Shown: positions 1 to 8,900 of the stretch, in pieces | Position numbering within the stretch: position 1 is the first letter of the stretch | How the letters are laid out: every line of letters begins with the position of its first letter | From: Sphingomonas bacterium | GTDB taxonomy: Bacteria > Pseudomonadota > Alphaproteobacteria > Sphingomonadales > Sphingomonadaceae | Length of the DNA stretch: 17,430 nucleotides | Assembly: GCA_026785965.1 (NCBI GenBank) | Contig: JAJAYY010000224.1 | Location: forward strand, 1 to 17,430 | Direction: 5' to 3' | Notes under the pieces: generated by a model | What the model was told of the DNA's origin: nothing | What the model saw: only the letters and a program-made list of their open reading frames with translations | Database searches by the model: none | Translations under genes and position numbers: made by a program

Positions 1-27
1 AAACGGAAGAACCCATTCGCAATTTTG

Positions 28-66
28 AAAAAGCCGCTGCCGGGTTTCCCAGCGGCGGCTTTTTTG
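28..66 (+). terminator. Intrinsic terminator just upstream of tRNA-fMet copy 1
   Basis: An A-rich 5' arm with GCCGCTG (33-39) pairs with CAGCGGC (50-56), or alternatively through AAAAAGCC with GGCTTTTT with a three-base bulge, and a run of T follows to 65. It should end a transcript entering from the left of the window. The tRNA starts only nine bases after the T run, so there is no space for a separate promoter between them. In many alphaproteobacteria tRNA-fMet is the last gene of an rRNA operon, so a 5S rRNA gene just left of the window is possible, but it is not visible here. Confidence 0.7.
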
Positions 67-74
67 ATTGGTGG

Positions 75-151
<77 letters not shown>

Positions 152-156
152 ACATG

Positions 157-184
157 AAAACCCGCTTTCGAGCGGGTTTTTTTG
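157..184. terminator. Bidirectional terminator shared by tRNA-fMet and trpG
   Basis: The inverted repeat AAAACCCGCT-TTCG-AGCGGGTTTT is a perfect 10-bp stem with a TTCG tetraloop, flanked by T runs on both strands. On the plus strand it ends the tRNA transcript. On the minus strand it lies about ten bases after the trpG stop codon and can end the aroF-trpE-trpG transcript. An identical hairpin follows the second tRNA copy at 3664-3687. Confidence 0.9.
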
Positions 185-189
185 TGCCT

Positions 190-816
190 TTATTCCGCCG
201 CCCGGAGTGCCGCGCGCTGCGCCGCGAAATGCTCTAGCCACAGCCCGGCCGCGCCGAGCAAGGCCGCGATCAGCCGGTCGCCCGTTGGCGTCAGGATGGA
301 TTCGGGGTGAAACTGCAGCCCGAACTGTCCCGCTTCGTCGTCGCTTACGGCCATCGCCATCCCCTCAAGCTCGGCGTCTACGCGTAGCCGAGGTGGCACA
401 TTGGCGACCGGCGCGCACAGCGAGTGATAGCGCCCAACGATCAGCGGCGAGGCAAGGCCTGCGAAAATGCCTTCCCCGCCATGCGTCAGCCGCGACACCT
501 TGCCGTGACACGGCGCCGCTGCCCGCTCGACCCGGCCGCCGGCCTCTTCGACGATCGCCTGGTGGCCAAGGCAGATGCCGATCACCGGTACCCGCCACTT
601 GGCGAGCCTGATAAGCTCGAGGCAGCAGCCGGCGTCTTTTGGCCCGCCCGGGCCCGGCGACAGCATCAGCACGGCGCGCTCGGCCAGCGCGCGCTCGAAC
701 GCTGCCTCGGCGGCAATTGAATTGCGCACCACCGCGACCGACGCGCCGGATGTCCGGCACGCCTCGACGAGGTTGAAGGTAAAACTGTCGCGGTTATCAA
801 TGATCAGGACGTTCAT
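190..816 (-). CDS. trpG: Anthranilate synthase component II (glutamine amidotransferase)
   Basis: Class I glutamine amidotransferase of 208 residues, the normal length for a free-standing TrpG. It releases ammonia from glutamine and channels it to TrpE for anthranilate formation from chorismate. It opens with the typical MNVLIIDNRDSFTFNLVE. The oxyanion loop SPGPG is near residue 53, the nucleophile Cys82 lies in GICLGHQ, and the catalytic pair is His170/Glu172 in QFHPES. The start is the ATG at 816, which overlaps the trpE stop as ATGA and has GGAG seven bases upstream. The open frame runs further 5', but only as a shadow of trpE. It is the last gene of the operon, and a terminator follows the TAA. 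PabA is a close relative and cannot be excluded by this sequence alone, but coupling to an anthranilate-type TrpE and the Trp leader favour TrpG. Confidence 0.95.
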   Translation of the reverse strand: MNVLIIDNRDSFTFNLVEACRTSGASVAVVRNSIAAEAAFERALAERAVLMLSPGPGGPKDAGCCLELIRLAKWRVPVIGICLGHQAIVEEAGGRVERAAAPCHGKVSRLTHGGEGIFAGLASPLIVGRYHSLCAPVANVPPRLRVDAELEGMAMAVSDDEAGQFGLQFHPESILTPTGDRLIAALLGAAGLWLEHFAAQRAALRAAE

Positions 817-2336
817 GCCGCGGCTCCAAGCGCGGCGAGGACCGCGCTCGCCTTCGCCCGGGTCTCGGCGGCCTCCGACAACGGATCGCTGTCGGCGACG
901 ACGCCCGCCCCGGCGCGAACTTCGGCGAAACCGTCGCGGACCAGTGCCGATCGGATGATAACGGCGCTGTCCATCTCGCCATTGCCGTTGATCCACCCGA
1001 TCGCTCCGCCATAGGGACCGCGAGGCGATTGCTCGACCGCTCGAATGAGCGCGATCGCCGCCAGCTTCGGCGCCCCCGACAACGTGCCGACGTTGAGGCA
1101 GGCGCGGATAGTATCGATGGCGTCGCACCCGTCGGCGAGCCGCCCTTCGACCGTTGAAACGAGATGCATCACTCGCGCGAAACGCTCGACCCCGAGCATT
1201 CGGGTCACCCGCCTGGTCCCCGGCGTCGCCACCCGTGCGACGTCGTTACGGGCAAGGTCGACCAGCATCAGATGCTCCGCGACCTCCTTGGCGTCGAGCC
1301 TGAGGTCGGCCTCCATGCGATCATCGGCATCGAGGGTCGCCCCGCGCGGTCGGGTCCCAGCGATAGGACTGACCGTCAATGTCAGGCCAACGGCCCCGCG
1401 GCGCAGCTCGACCGCAGTTTCGGGCGAAGCCCCAAACACTGTGCCGTGGCCGGTATCGAAGCAATAATGATAGGCGCTCGGGTCGGCCGCGACGAGGCGC
1501 CGGAAGGCGGCTCGTGGGTCTGTGCAAGGCGCCCGGAAAGCGCGCGAAGGCACGGCCTGAAAGATATCGCCGGCGACGATGTGTTGTTTCAGTCGCTCAA
1601 CCGTCGCGGCGAAGGCCTGGTCGTCCAGATCTGGTTCGGCGCGGCATGGCATTGCAGCGGGCGTTGTGCGGCTCCGATCTACCGTCTCGCAGCGCGCGAC
1701 CAGCCGCGCCAGCCGGTCCGCCGCCAGGTGATGCTGGCGATGCGCCACGGCGGGATCTGCCGATCCTATCGCCAACGCCAGTACCCGCGTCGTTCCCGAC
1801 GGCTCGATCGCGATCAGCGTTTCGGCAAGCAGGAAGACGAGGTCGGGAAAATCGCCGACCGGACGCGGGGGGAGCGCCTCGATCATGTCGACGTGGTCAA
1901 ATCCGACGATGCCTGCCGCGACCAGCGCGAAAGGCTCGTCCGAATCCCGTGGCACGGCAACGGCGAGCAGCGCCCGCAACGCGGTCAACGCGGTCGGCGC
2001 CTGGGCCCGCACCTCTTCGTCAGGGTGGTCGCAGCGCTCAAACCGCACCGTCAGGTGCCGAGGGGCCTGCTCGGTCACATGATTGGCAAGCCGTTCGGCA
2101 AGCGGCCCAAGCAGTAATGCGCCGCCCTCGCTCAACGCCTCGAACCGCGCCTCGCCGCCAGTGGCCTCAAGCCGCAGCGCGGCGTCGGCGACGATCAGTG
2201 CCCGCCCGCCAGTGCGGCGAAAAAGTAGAGGTGCGGCGCCAAGGTCCGCCAATGCTGCGTGAAGCGCGACCGGGTCGTGTTGACCCGGAAGGCGGCGCGA
2301 GACCAGCCCCGCTTCGCCTTCGCCAGCATGAGTCAC
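813..2336 (-). CDS. trpE: Anthranilate synthase component I
   Basis: Chorismate-binding enzyme of 507 residues that converts chorismate plus ammonia to anthranilate, the first committed step of tryptophan synthesis. The start is GTG at 2336, overlapping the aroF stop as GTGA; longer versions of the frame only read antisense-like Arg-rich shadow. The N-terminal domain (about 1-220) is followed by the chorismate-binding domain (about 235-500). PIAGT at 324-328 has Ala where PabB-type enzymes have Lys, which supports anthranilate synthase. Other family blocks are DIFQAVPSR (257-265), LVDLARND (358-365), GTLSGAPK (417-424) and GAGVVADS (476-483). It resembles the enterobacterial-type TrpE more than the common Bacillus/Rhizobium type. 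The feedback motif LLES near residue 37 reads LLFRR here. No strong Shine-Dalgarno is seen, so translation is probably coupled to aroF. Confidence 0.95.
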   Translation of the reverse strand: MTHAGEGEAGLVSRRLPGQHDPVALHAALADLGAAPLLFRRTGGRALIVADAALRLEATGGEARFEALSEGGALLLGPLAERLANHVTEQAPRHLTVRFERCDHPDEEVRAQAPTALTALRALLAVAVPRDSDEPFALVAAGIVGFDHVDMIEALPPRPVGDFPDLVFLLAETLIAIEPSGTTRVLALAIGSADPAVAHRQHHLAADRLARLVARCETVDRSRTTPAAMPCRAEPDLDDQAFAATVERLKQHIVAGDIFQAVPSRAFRAPCTDPRAAFRRLVAADPSAYHYCFDTGHGTVFGASPETAVELRRGAVGLTLTVSPIAGTRPRGATLDADDRMEADLRLDAKEVAEHLMLVDLARNDVARVATPGTRRVTRMLGVERFARVMHLVSTVEGRLADGCDAIDTIRACLNVGTLSGAPKLAAIALIRAVEQSPRGPYGGAIGWINGNGEMDSAVIIRSALVRDGFAEVRAGAGVVADSDPLSEAAETRAKASAVLAALGAAA

Positions 2337-3346
2337 AGCGAACGCCCGAGCGCCACGAGCAGCGCTTCGAGCTGTTTGCCCAACGCCAGCATCTGATCCG
2401 GGTAAAGCGACTGCGGCCCATCGCTCAGCGCCGATGGCGGATCGACATGGACTTCGACCATCACACCGTCGGCGCCCGCGGCGGCCGCTGCCAGCGCCAT
2501 TGGAATAACCAGGTCGCGGATGCCCGTGCCGTGGGACGGGTCGACAATGACCGGCAAGTGGCTCTTCGCCTTGAGCAGCGGCACCGCGGCAAGGTCTAAC
2601 GTGTTGCGCGTGGCTGTCTCGAACGTGCGGATACCGCGCTCGCACAGGATCAACTGATCGTTGCCCGCCGCCAGCACATATTCGGCTGCGAGCAGCAAAT
2701 CCTCGATCTTGGCCGACATGCCGCGTTTCAGCACCACCGGCTTTCCGGCGCGTCCGACGGCCTTGAGCAACGCGAAATTTTGCATGTTGCGCGCGCCGAC
2801 CTGGAGCGCATCGGCGTGACGTGCGACCAGCTCGACGTCACCGCTCTCGATCACTTCGGTGACCACCGGAAGTCCCACTTCGCGCCCAACCTCAGCCAGC
2901 AGCACCAGTGCATCGGGCCCATGGCCCTGGAAGGCATAGGGGCTGGTTCGTGGTTTGTAGGCACCGGCGCGAAGCACAGTTGCCCCCGCCGCCTTGGCCG
3001 CTTTGGCGCTCGCCATGATCTGCGTTTCGGTTTCGACCGCGCACGGCCCGGCGATCAGCCCGAACCGGCCGCCGCCGAATGTTGCATTGCCGATACGAAC
3101 CAGCGTGTCATGGGGGTGAAGCTCGCGGCTGACCAACTTGTACGGGGCAAGGATGGGTTTGACCGATTCGACCTGCGGCTCGGCCTCCAGATCAAGCTCG
3201 GCGAGTATCCGCTCGTCGCCCAGCGCGCCAAGCACGACCCGCTCCGCGCCGGGCATGTGGAGCGGCTTTAGGCCCTTTGCCTCGATCCGCGCGAGGATCT
3301 GGTTGACGTCGTCCTGCGACGCCTCGGGCTTCATCACGATGATCAT
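2333..3346 (-). CDS. aroF: 3-deoxy-7-phosphoheptulonate synthase (DAHP synthase, type I-beta)
   Basis: Condenses phosphoenolpyruvate with erythrose-4-phosphate to DAHP, the first step of the shikimate pathway. The 337 residues match the Thermotoga-type enzyme in length and layout: a ferredoxin-like/ACT-like regulatory domain (about 1-70) followed by a TIM barrel. Metal ligands expected for the family are Cys102 (GPC), His272 (DPSHGTG), Glu298 (EVH) and Asp309. Other blocks are [14 protein letters not shown] (128-141), [10 protein letters not shown] (182-191) and [14 protein letters not shown] (205-218). In relatives the N-terminal domain mediates feedback by Tyr or Phe, which is known for the family and not shown here. 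It is the first structural gene after the trpL attenuator, so its supply of precursor is tied to Trp-tRNA charging. The naming aroF versus aroG is convention only. Confidence 0.95.
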   Translation of the reverse strand: MIIVMKPEASQDDVNQILARIEAKGLKPLHMPGAERVVLGALGDERILAELDLEAEPQVESVKPILAPYKLVSRELHPHDTLVRIGNATFGGGRFGLIAGPCAVETETQIMASAKAAKAAGATVLRAGAYKPRTSPYAFQGHGPDALVLLAEVGREVGLPVVTEVIESGDVELVARHADALQVGARNMQNFALLKAVGRAGKPVVLKRGMSAKIEDLLLAAEYVLAAGNDQLILCERGIRTFETATRNTLDLAAVPLLKAKSHLPVIVDPSHGTGIRDLVIPMALAAAAAGADGVMVEVHVDPPSALSDGPQSLYPDQMLALGKQLEALLVALGRSL

Positions 3347-3373
3347 TCTGTCTGACTTTCAATGGAGATTGCG

Positions 3374-3409
3374 CACAAAGAAAAAGGCCCGCGGGTCACG
3401 CGAGCCTTT
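3374..3409 (-). promoter_or_regulatory. Trp attenuator terminator hairpin
   Basis: On the minus strand AAAGGCTCGCG (3409-3399) pairs with CGCGGGCCTTT (3393-3383) through 11 base pairs including one G-T, around a five-base loop, followed by T-rich TTCTTTG. It lies between the trpL stop and the aroF start and has the form of a rho-independent terminator inside the leader. With a Trp-rich leader peptide just upstream, this fits ribosome-mediated attenuation: stalling at Trp codons would favour an alternative fold and readthrough. A possible antiterminator partner is the CG-rich end of trpL plus CCTTT near 3428, but I could not settle the competing fold by eye. Confidence 0.88.
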
Positions 3410-3436
3410 GGAAAATTCACCTTAAGAAAGGAGGAA

Positions 3437-3535
3437 TCAGCCGCGCGCGCGCCAACGTTTGGGCAAGCGCCACCACCAGCCGCGCGACAGGGCCGCGGGA
3501 GCAAGCATTGGTGAGGGGCGGTGAATCGGGTTCAT
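3437..3535 (-). CDS. trpL: trp operon leader peptide
   Basis: A 32-codon open frame, too short for ordinary gene calling, with three consecutive Trp codons (3470-3478) and a fourth Trp codon at 3452-3454. The C-terminal part reads GWWWRLPKRWRARG and ends with TGA. It lies directly upstream of a terminator hairpin and the aroF-trpE-trpG genes, which is the standard layout of a Trp attenuator. The ATG at 3535 is exactly where transcription would start from the promoter-like boxes at 3543-3571, so the message may be leaderless, as is known for Sinorhizobium meliloti trpL. A second in-frame ATG is at codon 10. No Shine-Dalgarno precedes either ATG. Confidence 0.9.
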   Translation of the reverse strand: MNPIHRPSPMLAPAALSRGWWWRLPKRWRARG

Positions 3536-3542
3536 CGCGGCC

Positions 3543-3571
3543 AAAAGACCGTGCCTAAGCCAACAAGTCAA
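3543..3571 (-). promoter_or_regulatory. Predicted promoter of the trpL-aroF-trpE-trpG operon
   Basis: On the minus strand a -35 box TTGACT (3571-3566) is followed after exactly 17 bases by TCTTTT (3548-3543), a weak -10 box. Seven bases separate the -10 box from the trpL ATG at 3535, so transcription would begin at or within a base of that A. The -35 match is good and the -10 match is poor, but spacing and position relative to trpL support it. Confidence 0.6.
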
Positions 3572-3584
3572 GCCGCCAGGTTGA

Positions 3585-3661
<77 letters not shown>

Positions 3662-3663
3662 AC

Positions 3664-3688
3664 AAAACCCGCTTTCGAGCGGGTTTTT
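3664..3688. terminator. Bidirectional terminator between tRNA copy 2 and the acylase gene
   Basis: AAAACCCGCT-TTCG-AGCGGGTTTT with flanking T runs, identical to the hairpin at 157-180. On the plus strand it follows the tRNA-like gene. On the minus strand it lies about twenty bases beyond the acylase stop codon at 3708, so it can also end the adhesin/CHAT/acylase transcript before the trp operon promoter. Confidence 0.88.
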
Positions 3689-3707
3689 TATTGCCCGGCG
3701 AAGATCG

Positions 3708-5906
3708 CTAGTGGCGCTGGGCAATCCGCGGCTCGCCGGGGTGATAACGCTCGCGCGTCGCCGCATCGACCTCGGCCTTGGCGAACGGCACCGGCGATAG
3801 CCGGCCGTCGGCATAGTCTTGCGCCTGGTCGGCAAAGTGCGGCGATGCCGGGTCGCCGTTGACCCCGCCGGCGGTCACCGCGAATGCGCGCGGCCCATCC
3901 GGACCGAGTTCGACTACTGCGACGAAGCTGTTGCCGCTGGTGCCGTAGCGCCGCTTGGCGCCGGGATAGGTCCGCGCCCCGAACGATGCCAGCGTTCCCC
4001 AATCTGCGCTCGGGAAGCCGACCGCCAGGCTCGGTTTGCGATCGTCGAACGCCTGGAGAATCCGTCCGTCGTTGCGCTGGAAACGGTTGATCGATCCCCA
4101 CGCCACCCGCCAACCGCCGTATAGGCCGCGCATCTTGCCGATCGCGGAGTCGAGCGCGGCGAGCTGGCGCACCGGCGCTGCGGCGACCATCCGCGAATAA
4201 GCGACTTCGGCGCCATTGCTCGGCTTGTCCTTACCCATTACCTCCCTCCACAGCGTCTCGCCCCAATGGATTGCCAGCGACTGCGCCTCACTGTCTTTGC
4301 CCCAGCGGCGATCCCACTTGCGCAGCAGCGCGATCGGCGCGGCCAGCGTCCGTCGCCGCGGGTCGGCTCGGCCCAGCCCGTCATAGGCGCGAAGCAGCCC
4401 GGGCAGGATCCGTTCGAACCCCGGAAGCGCCGGGTCATAGGCTGCGGCTATCAGTCCCGCGGCGCTGAACTTGCGCGTCCCGCTCAGCAATGCGAGCGCA
4501 TGTTCGGTGCGCGCATTGGCGCCCCATTGGTCCATGTAACGCGGGAAAGCCGATGCCTTGAGCGTTGCTCTGCCCGCCGCCGACCACGGCGCGTCATTGC
4601 TGTTGTAGACGAACCCCGACGCTGGATTGACGACCATCGGCAGCGCGCTGATCGGGGTCAGCCCGGTCCAGTCAGCGCGCGGATCGCTGCCGTCGACCGG
4701 GCCGCGATAATCGAAATGGTCATCGCGCAGCGGCACGAATTGCGGATGCAAATAAGCGATTGTCCCGCTCGCATCGGCGAACAGCATATTGTTCGATGAA
4801 TTGGCATGGCGCGCTCCGACCGCCATCCACTCCTTGAGGTTGGACGCCTTGGTGCGAAGGAAGCTTTGCTCAAGCGCGCGAACCGGATCGTCGAGAATCG
4901 CAAAAGCGATCCACTTGCCGCCCTCGGCGCGGACGATCGGGCCGTGATGGGTTCGAAAAGTGGTGACGCTGCGCGTGGTCAGCGACCCGTCGGTCTGGCG
5001 CACGCGCAGCGCGATCGCCCGGGTTTCGATCGGTCGCCACTTTTTGCCATGGCGGTAGGCCATGCCGCCGCCGCGCCGGGCGACCGTCTCGGCATATTCG
5101 TCGCGATTATCGAGCCCGCTCGAGGTGTGCATCCACGCCGCATGCTGGTTGAACCCCTGGTACACAAACGGCTGGCCCCAGGTCACCGCGCCATAGACGT
5201 TGAGGCCCTCGTCGCTGGTCACCTGGACGACATCGCGAAAGAAGAAACTGGTGTGCGGGTTGATCAGCAATAGCGGCCGGCCCGAGATCGAGCGCGACGG
5301 CGCGATCGCAATGCCATTCGATCCCTGCGGCTCCTCGTGCGGCTTGGCTACGCGTGCTGTCGCCGCGCCATGCTCAATGAAGGTGCGCAGCGCCGCGAGG
5401 TCGACATATTCGATATCGCCGCCGATGCTGCCTTCGGAAAAGCTCAGCGCCATCCACGGCTCGAACCGGGTCAGCACGCGCGGCGTCACCTTGGGGTGCG
5501 TCGCGAGGTAGAAATTGAGCCCGTCGGCCCAGCCTTCGAGCAACGCCTTGAGCCATGGCGCGGCCGCGGCATAGCGGCGCCTGAGGTCGGCTTCGTCGAT
5601 CCACAGCCGCTGTCGCACATCCTGCCACAGCGCTTTGTCGCCCTCGGCCTCGGCGCGCCGGCCGAGGCTGGTCAGATAATTGGTCTCGACGCGGTTGAAG
5701 TCATCTTCGGCCTGAGCAAAAGCCATTCCGAACACCGCATCGGCATCGCTCGCCGCGCGGATGTGGGCGATCCCCAGGTGGTCGCGGCTGATCGTCACGC
5801 GCGCTGCGCGCTCGGTGATCCGCGCGGCCTCGCTGGCGGGGGCGGCGCCCCACGCCGGCGCCGACAGCAACAAACATAAGGCCAGGCCGAGCGCTCGCAT
5901 CCGCAT
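3708..5906 (-). CDS. Exported penicillin acylase / acyl-homoserine-lactone acylase family protein
   Basis: A 732-residue Ntn-hydrolase precursor of peptidase family S45. Residues 1 to about 20 form a signal peptide (short Arg-rich start, Leu-rich core, AWG-AAP), so it should mature in the periplasm. The family self-cleaves into alpha and beta chains; the beta chain would begin at Ser196 in QGSNGIA, the expected nucleophile. Asn373 in SSNNMLFAD fits the oxyanion Asn of the family. The C-terminal SPHFADQAQDYADGRLSPV matches the conserved end of PvdQ/aculeacin-type acylases. It cleaves an amide-linked acyl chain in general; the real substrate (AHL, lipopeptide or other) cannot be read from sequence. 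Two ATGs lie at 5906 and 5900, and GGGG six bases before the second makes that one possible. It lies 63 bases after the CHAT gene in the same direction, so it may share its transcript. Confidence 0.9.
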   Translation of the reverse strand: MRMRALGLALCLLLSAPAWGAAPASEAARITERAARVTISRDHLGIAHIRAASDADAVFGMAFAQAEDDFNRVETNYLTSLGRRAEAEGDKALWQDVRQRLWIDEADLRRRYAAAAPWLKALLEGWADGLNFYLATHPKVTPRVLTRFEPWMALSFSEGSIGGDIEYVDLAALRTFIEHGAATARVAKPHEEPQGSNGIAIAPSRSISGRPLLLINPHTSFFFRDVVQVTSDEGLNVYGAVTWGQPFVYQGFNQHAAWMHTSSGLDNRDEYAETVARRGGGMAYRHGKKWRPIETRAIALRVRQTDGSLTTRSVTTFRTHHGPIVRAEGGKWIAFAILDDPVRALEQSFLRTKASNLKEWMAVGARHANSSNNMLFADASGTIAYLHPQFVPLRDDHFDYRGPVDGSDPRADWTGLTPISALPMVVNPASGFVYNSNDAPWSAAGRATLKASAFPRYMDQWGANARTEHALALLSGTRKFSAAGLIAAAYDPALPGFERILPGLLRAYDGLGRADPRRRTLAAPIALLRKWDRRWGKDSEAQSLAIHWGETLWREVMGKDKPSNGAEVAYSRMVAAAPVRQLAALDSAIGKMRGLYGGWRVAWGSINRFQRNDGRILQAFDDRKPSLAVGFPSADWGTLASFGARTYPGAKRRYGTSGNSFVAVVELGPDGPRAFAVTAGGVNGDPASPHFADQAQDYADGRLSPVPFAKAEVDAATRERYHPGEPRIAQRH

Positions 5907-5937
5907 CCCCCATCGGTTCAGCAGATCGTGCCGGGTC

Positions 5938-5960
5938 GCGGCGCTTCCTGCAAGCGCCGC
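5938..5960 (-). other. Stem-loop between the CHAT and acylase genes
   Basis: GCGGCGCTT and AAGCGCCGC form a perfect nine-base-pair stem around a five-base loop in the 63-base gap between the two genes. No T run follows on either strand, so it is not a standard intrinsic terminator. It could slow decay of an upstream or downstream mRNA part, or act as a weak or factor-assisted terminator. Confidence 0.55.
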
Positions 5961-5969
5961 CGGCGGGCG

Positions 5970-8900
5970 CTACTTCGCCGCGATCCGCGGCGCGGCGGCT
6001 GCGACCAAGGGCTTGGCGCCATCGCCCAGGATGATGAACGCCGCCCAATAGAAAGGATGCGACGTGCGCGGATCGTCCATCAGCCCTTGCTGGGCATCGC
6101 CCAGCGCCTTGGCCAGCGGCTCGCCCGGGGCCGCACGAAGCATCCCCCCGACCAGCCGCTTGGTCGCGTCGAAATCATCAGGCACCGGCCAATGGCTTGC
6201 TACCACCGATCGCGCGCCCGCGCCGACAAATGCGCGGACCAGCCCGTCAAGCGCATAATTGCCCCCGCCGCCAAGCCCCGCTTCCTTCGACGCACTCGAG
6301 TTCGCGGCGCCGGCGGTGTCGCATGCCGAAAGGATCACGACATCGGCGTCGAGCTTGAGGTCGAAGATCTCCTTGAAGCTGAGCAGGCCGTCGCTGCCAT
6401 CGCCGGCAAAGCTGGTCACCAGCGCTGGCCGCGCCGGGCATTCGGGCCGCGGTGCGGTCACCAATCCGTGGGTCGCAAAGTGCAGGATGCGATAATCGGA
6501 CAGTTGCTTGTCGCTCAGCAGCGCGCTGTCGGTAAATGCGGCGCCTGTCACCAAGCGGCTGTTGCCGGCGCCGAACAGGGTCTGACCCAGCACCAGTTCG
6601 TCGGGTGAAATCGGCGCCTGCCAGGTCTGGATCGGCCAGTCGCAATCGTCGGCCACGGCCATCGCCGGCCGCGCCATCGCCACCGCATTCTGGCCGACAC
6701 CAAGGTAGGAATGCGCTGCCCGACTGGGCGCGATCGCGCGCATGTCGAGGAAGCTGCGCGGGCTGACCGAAATTGACACTTCGCGTCCCCGGCCGAGCCA
6801 CTCGACCCCGGTGAAGTCGAATTCGTCGGCACCGGGCCGCTTGATCCGCGCCGCATAGGCATCGACCCCGGCCTGCTTGGTGACCAGCACATAAGGCGGC
6901 AGCTGGAGCATCGCGCCGTCGGGCTCGAACACCAGGTGACGCAGCCCTTGGACCTCGCTGTCCATTCCCCCGAACAACGTCAGATACAGCTTGCGCGCCC
7001 GCGGCAGGTCGAACGGCTCGGTCAGCAACTGGCCCTTGTCGTCATATTTGGCGATGCTGTCGCGCAGCGTCGCTACCTCGCGGCCGAGCTTCGCGCTCGA
7101 CAGGCCAAGCTTCATCGCGCGCGCCCCGGACTTGGTGGCGTAGAGCGCGAACACCGCATTCTCGACCACCATCATCTTGTAATAGCCCTCGCCGTCGCGC
7201 AGCGCGCTACGCAAATCGGCCAGTTCGACGTTGGTCGGGGCGAGCGCCTTGTAGCGCGGATAATCGGCCAGTCGCGCCGACAGCTGGGTCTGCTGCCCGC
7301 GCAAGGCATCGCGATTGGCGGTCGCGGCGTCCAGATCCTTGCGTTGCGCCTCGGTCGGCTCGGCTACCGCGGCCAGTCGGCTGACCTCGGCATCGGCGCG
7401 CACGACATCGCGCGCGCGGGTCACCGCCAGTCGGAACAGCGCGCTCGCTTCGTCATTTCCCTCGGACAATTGCCGCGCCAGGATCGCTTGGGTCTGCGCC
7501 ACTCCCGGGCGTTGCATGATCTGCGCCGCGCGAAACATTGCCGCTGCATCCTCGGGCGATCCATTCTTCGCCAGCAATTCGAAATAGGGTCCGAGCAGCC
7601 CGCGCAGCGCGCCGCCGCTGTCAGGCACACGGCTACTGTCGCCGACCACCGTCTCGAACAAGGCGCGCGCCCCCGCGACATCGCCGTTGCGCGACAAATA
7701 GCTCGCCTTTCGTGCGCGTGCCGACAGCAAAGCCGGACTGTCGGGATAAGCGTCACCGATTGTCGCGATCGCCTGGTCGAACGCCGCCATCGCCCTGGTC
7801 GGGTCGCCGGCCGCTTCGGCGACCAAGGCGCGCTCGACCTCAATTTCGCTGCGCAGCCAGCCGGTCGAGCGGATCCGTCCGTCGCGCACCCGCACCAGCT
7901 TGGTCCGCGCCTCGTCGAGCTTGGCCGCGGCATCACCCAGTTTGCCCTGCTGGCGAAGCGCGATGCCGTGCAGCTCGATCGCCTGCGCGTCGAGCACCGA
8001 GGCGCGCTCCGACGCGGTCAGATTGGATCCCAATTGAGCGATTTCCTGGACGCTGCTGCTTTCGCGATTGATCAGCGCCGCTAGCGGGACGCTGATCATC
8101 CCGACGCGCACTTCGGCGCTGGCATCGTCCTCGGCGACCGCTGCGACCGGCTTGGTGAGCTCGGCGATCGCCGTTTCGGGGTCGCGCTGGTTGAGCTGGT
8201 TGAGCGCGCGATAATTGCGGATCAGGCGCTGGATCACGCCGTCGCCTTGGGGGGCGTTTTCTTCGGCCCGCCCGATGAGCCGCGCCGCGGCCGAGAAATT
8301 GCCCAGGTTCGACTGCTGAAGCCCCTGGTTGGCCAGTGCCTCGGCCAGCGCCCCGGCATTGCCGCTGTCCCGCGACGCCAGATTTTCGAAAAATTCGGCC
8401 GATTCGGCGAACCGTGATCCGTTGCTGCGCGCATAGGCTTCGGCGCGCGCCCCGGCGACGTCGAGCGATCCGGCCTGGGTACGGGCAAAGGCGGCGGGGT
8501 CGCTTACTTCGGTCGTCGCGACCTGGACCAGCCCCTTCTGCCCGCGGTCGAGCACCAGCGAGGCCAGCGCCAGTCGCAGCGCCGGATCATAGCCGGCCAG
8601 GCCCTCGACCAGATAATGGGTCTTGCCGCGCGATATGGCATAGCGCCGATAATCGAGGTTGTTGGCGCCGTCGTGGCATTTGAGCGTCGTCACCGCCCCC
8701 ACTCCATCGACGACCGCCGCGACCGGAGCGGCGCAGCTCAGCGCGGCAACCGGCAGCGCGCTGGGCAGTGTCGCGGCGTCGATCGTGCCGCGCAGCGCGA
8801 GCGCGCTCCCGACGGGCCCGGCGGCGTCACGACAGGTCAGCAAATAGGCCCGGTCGAACATCATGGCGAGCCGCTTGTCGGTCGGTTTGGCCTGCGCGGT

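Noticed and set aside
817..1128. N-terminal extension of the trpG frame
   Set aside because: It overlaps trpE entirely and reads Arg-rich shadow. TrpG homology starts at ATG 816 with GGAG upstream.
813..2336. Para-aminobenzoate synthase (PabB) instead of TrpE
   Set aside because: PIAGT has Ala rather than the Lys of PabB, and the operon has a Trp leader.
2337..2645. N-terminal extension of the trpE frame
   Set aside because: It overlaps the conserved end of aroF and has no TrpE-like sequence. GTG 2336 gives a normal length and a GTGA overlap.
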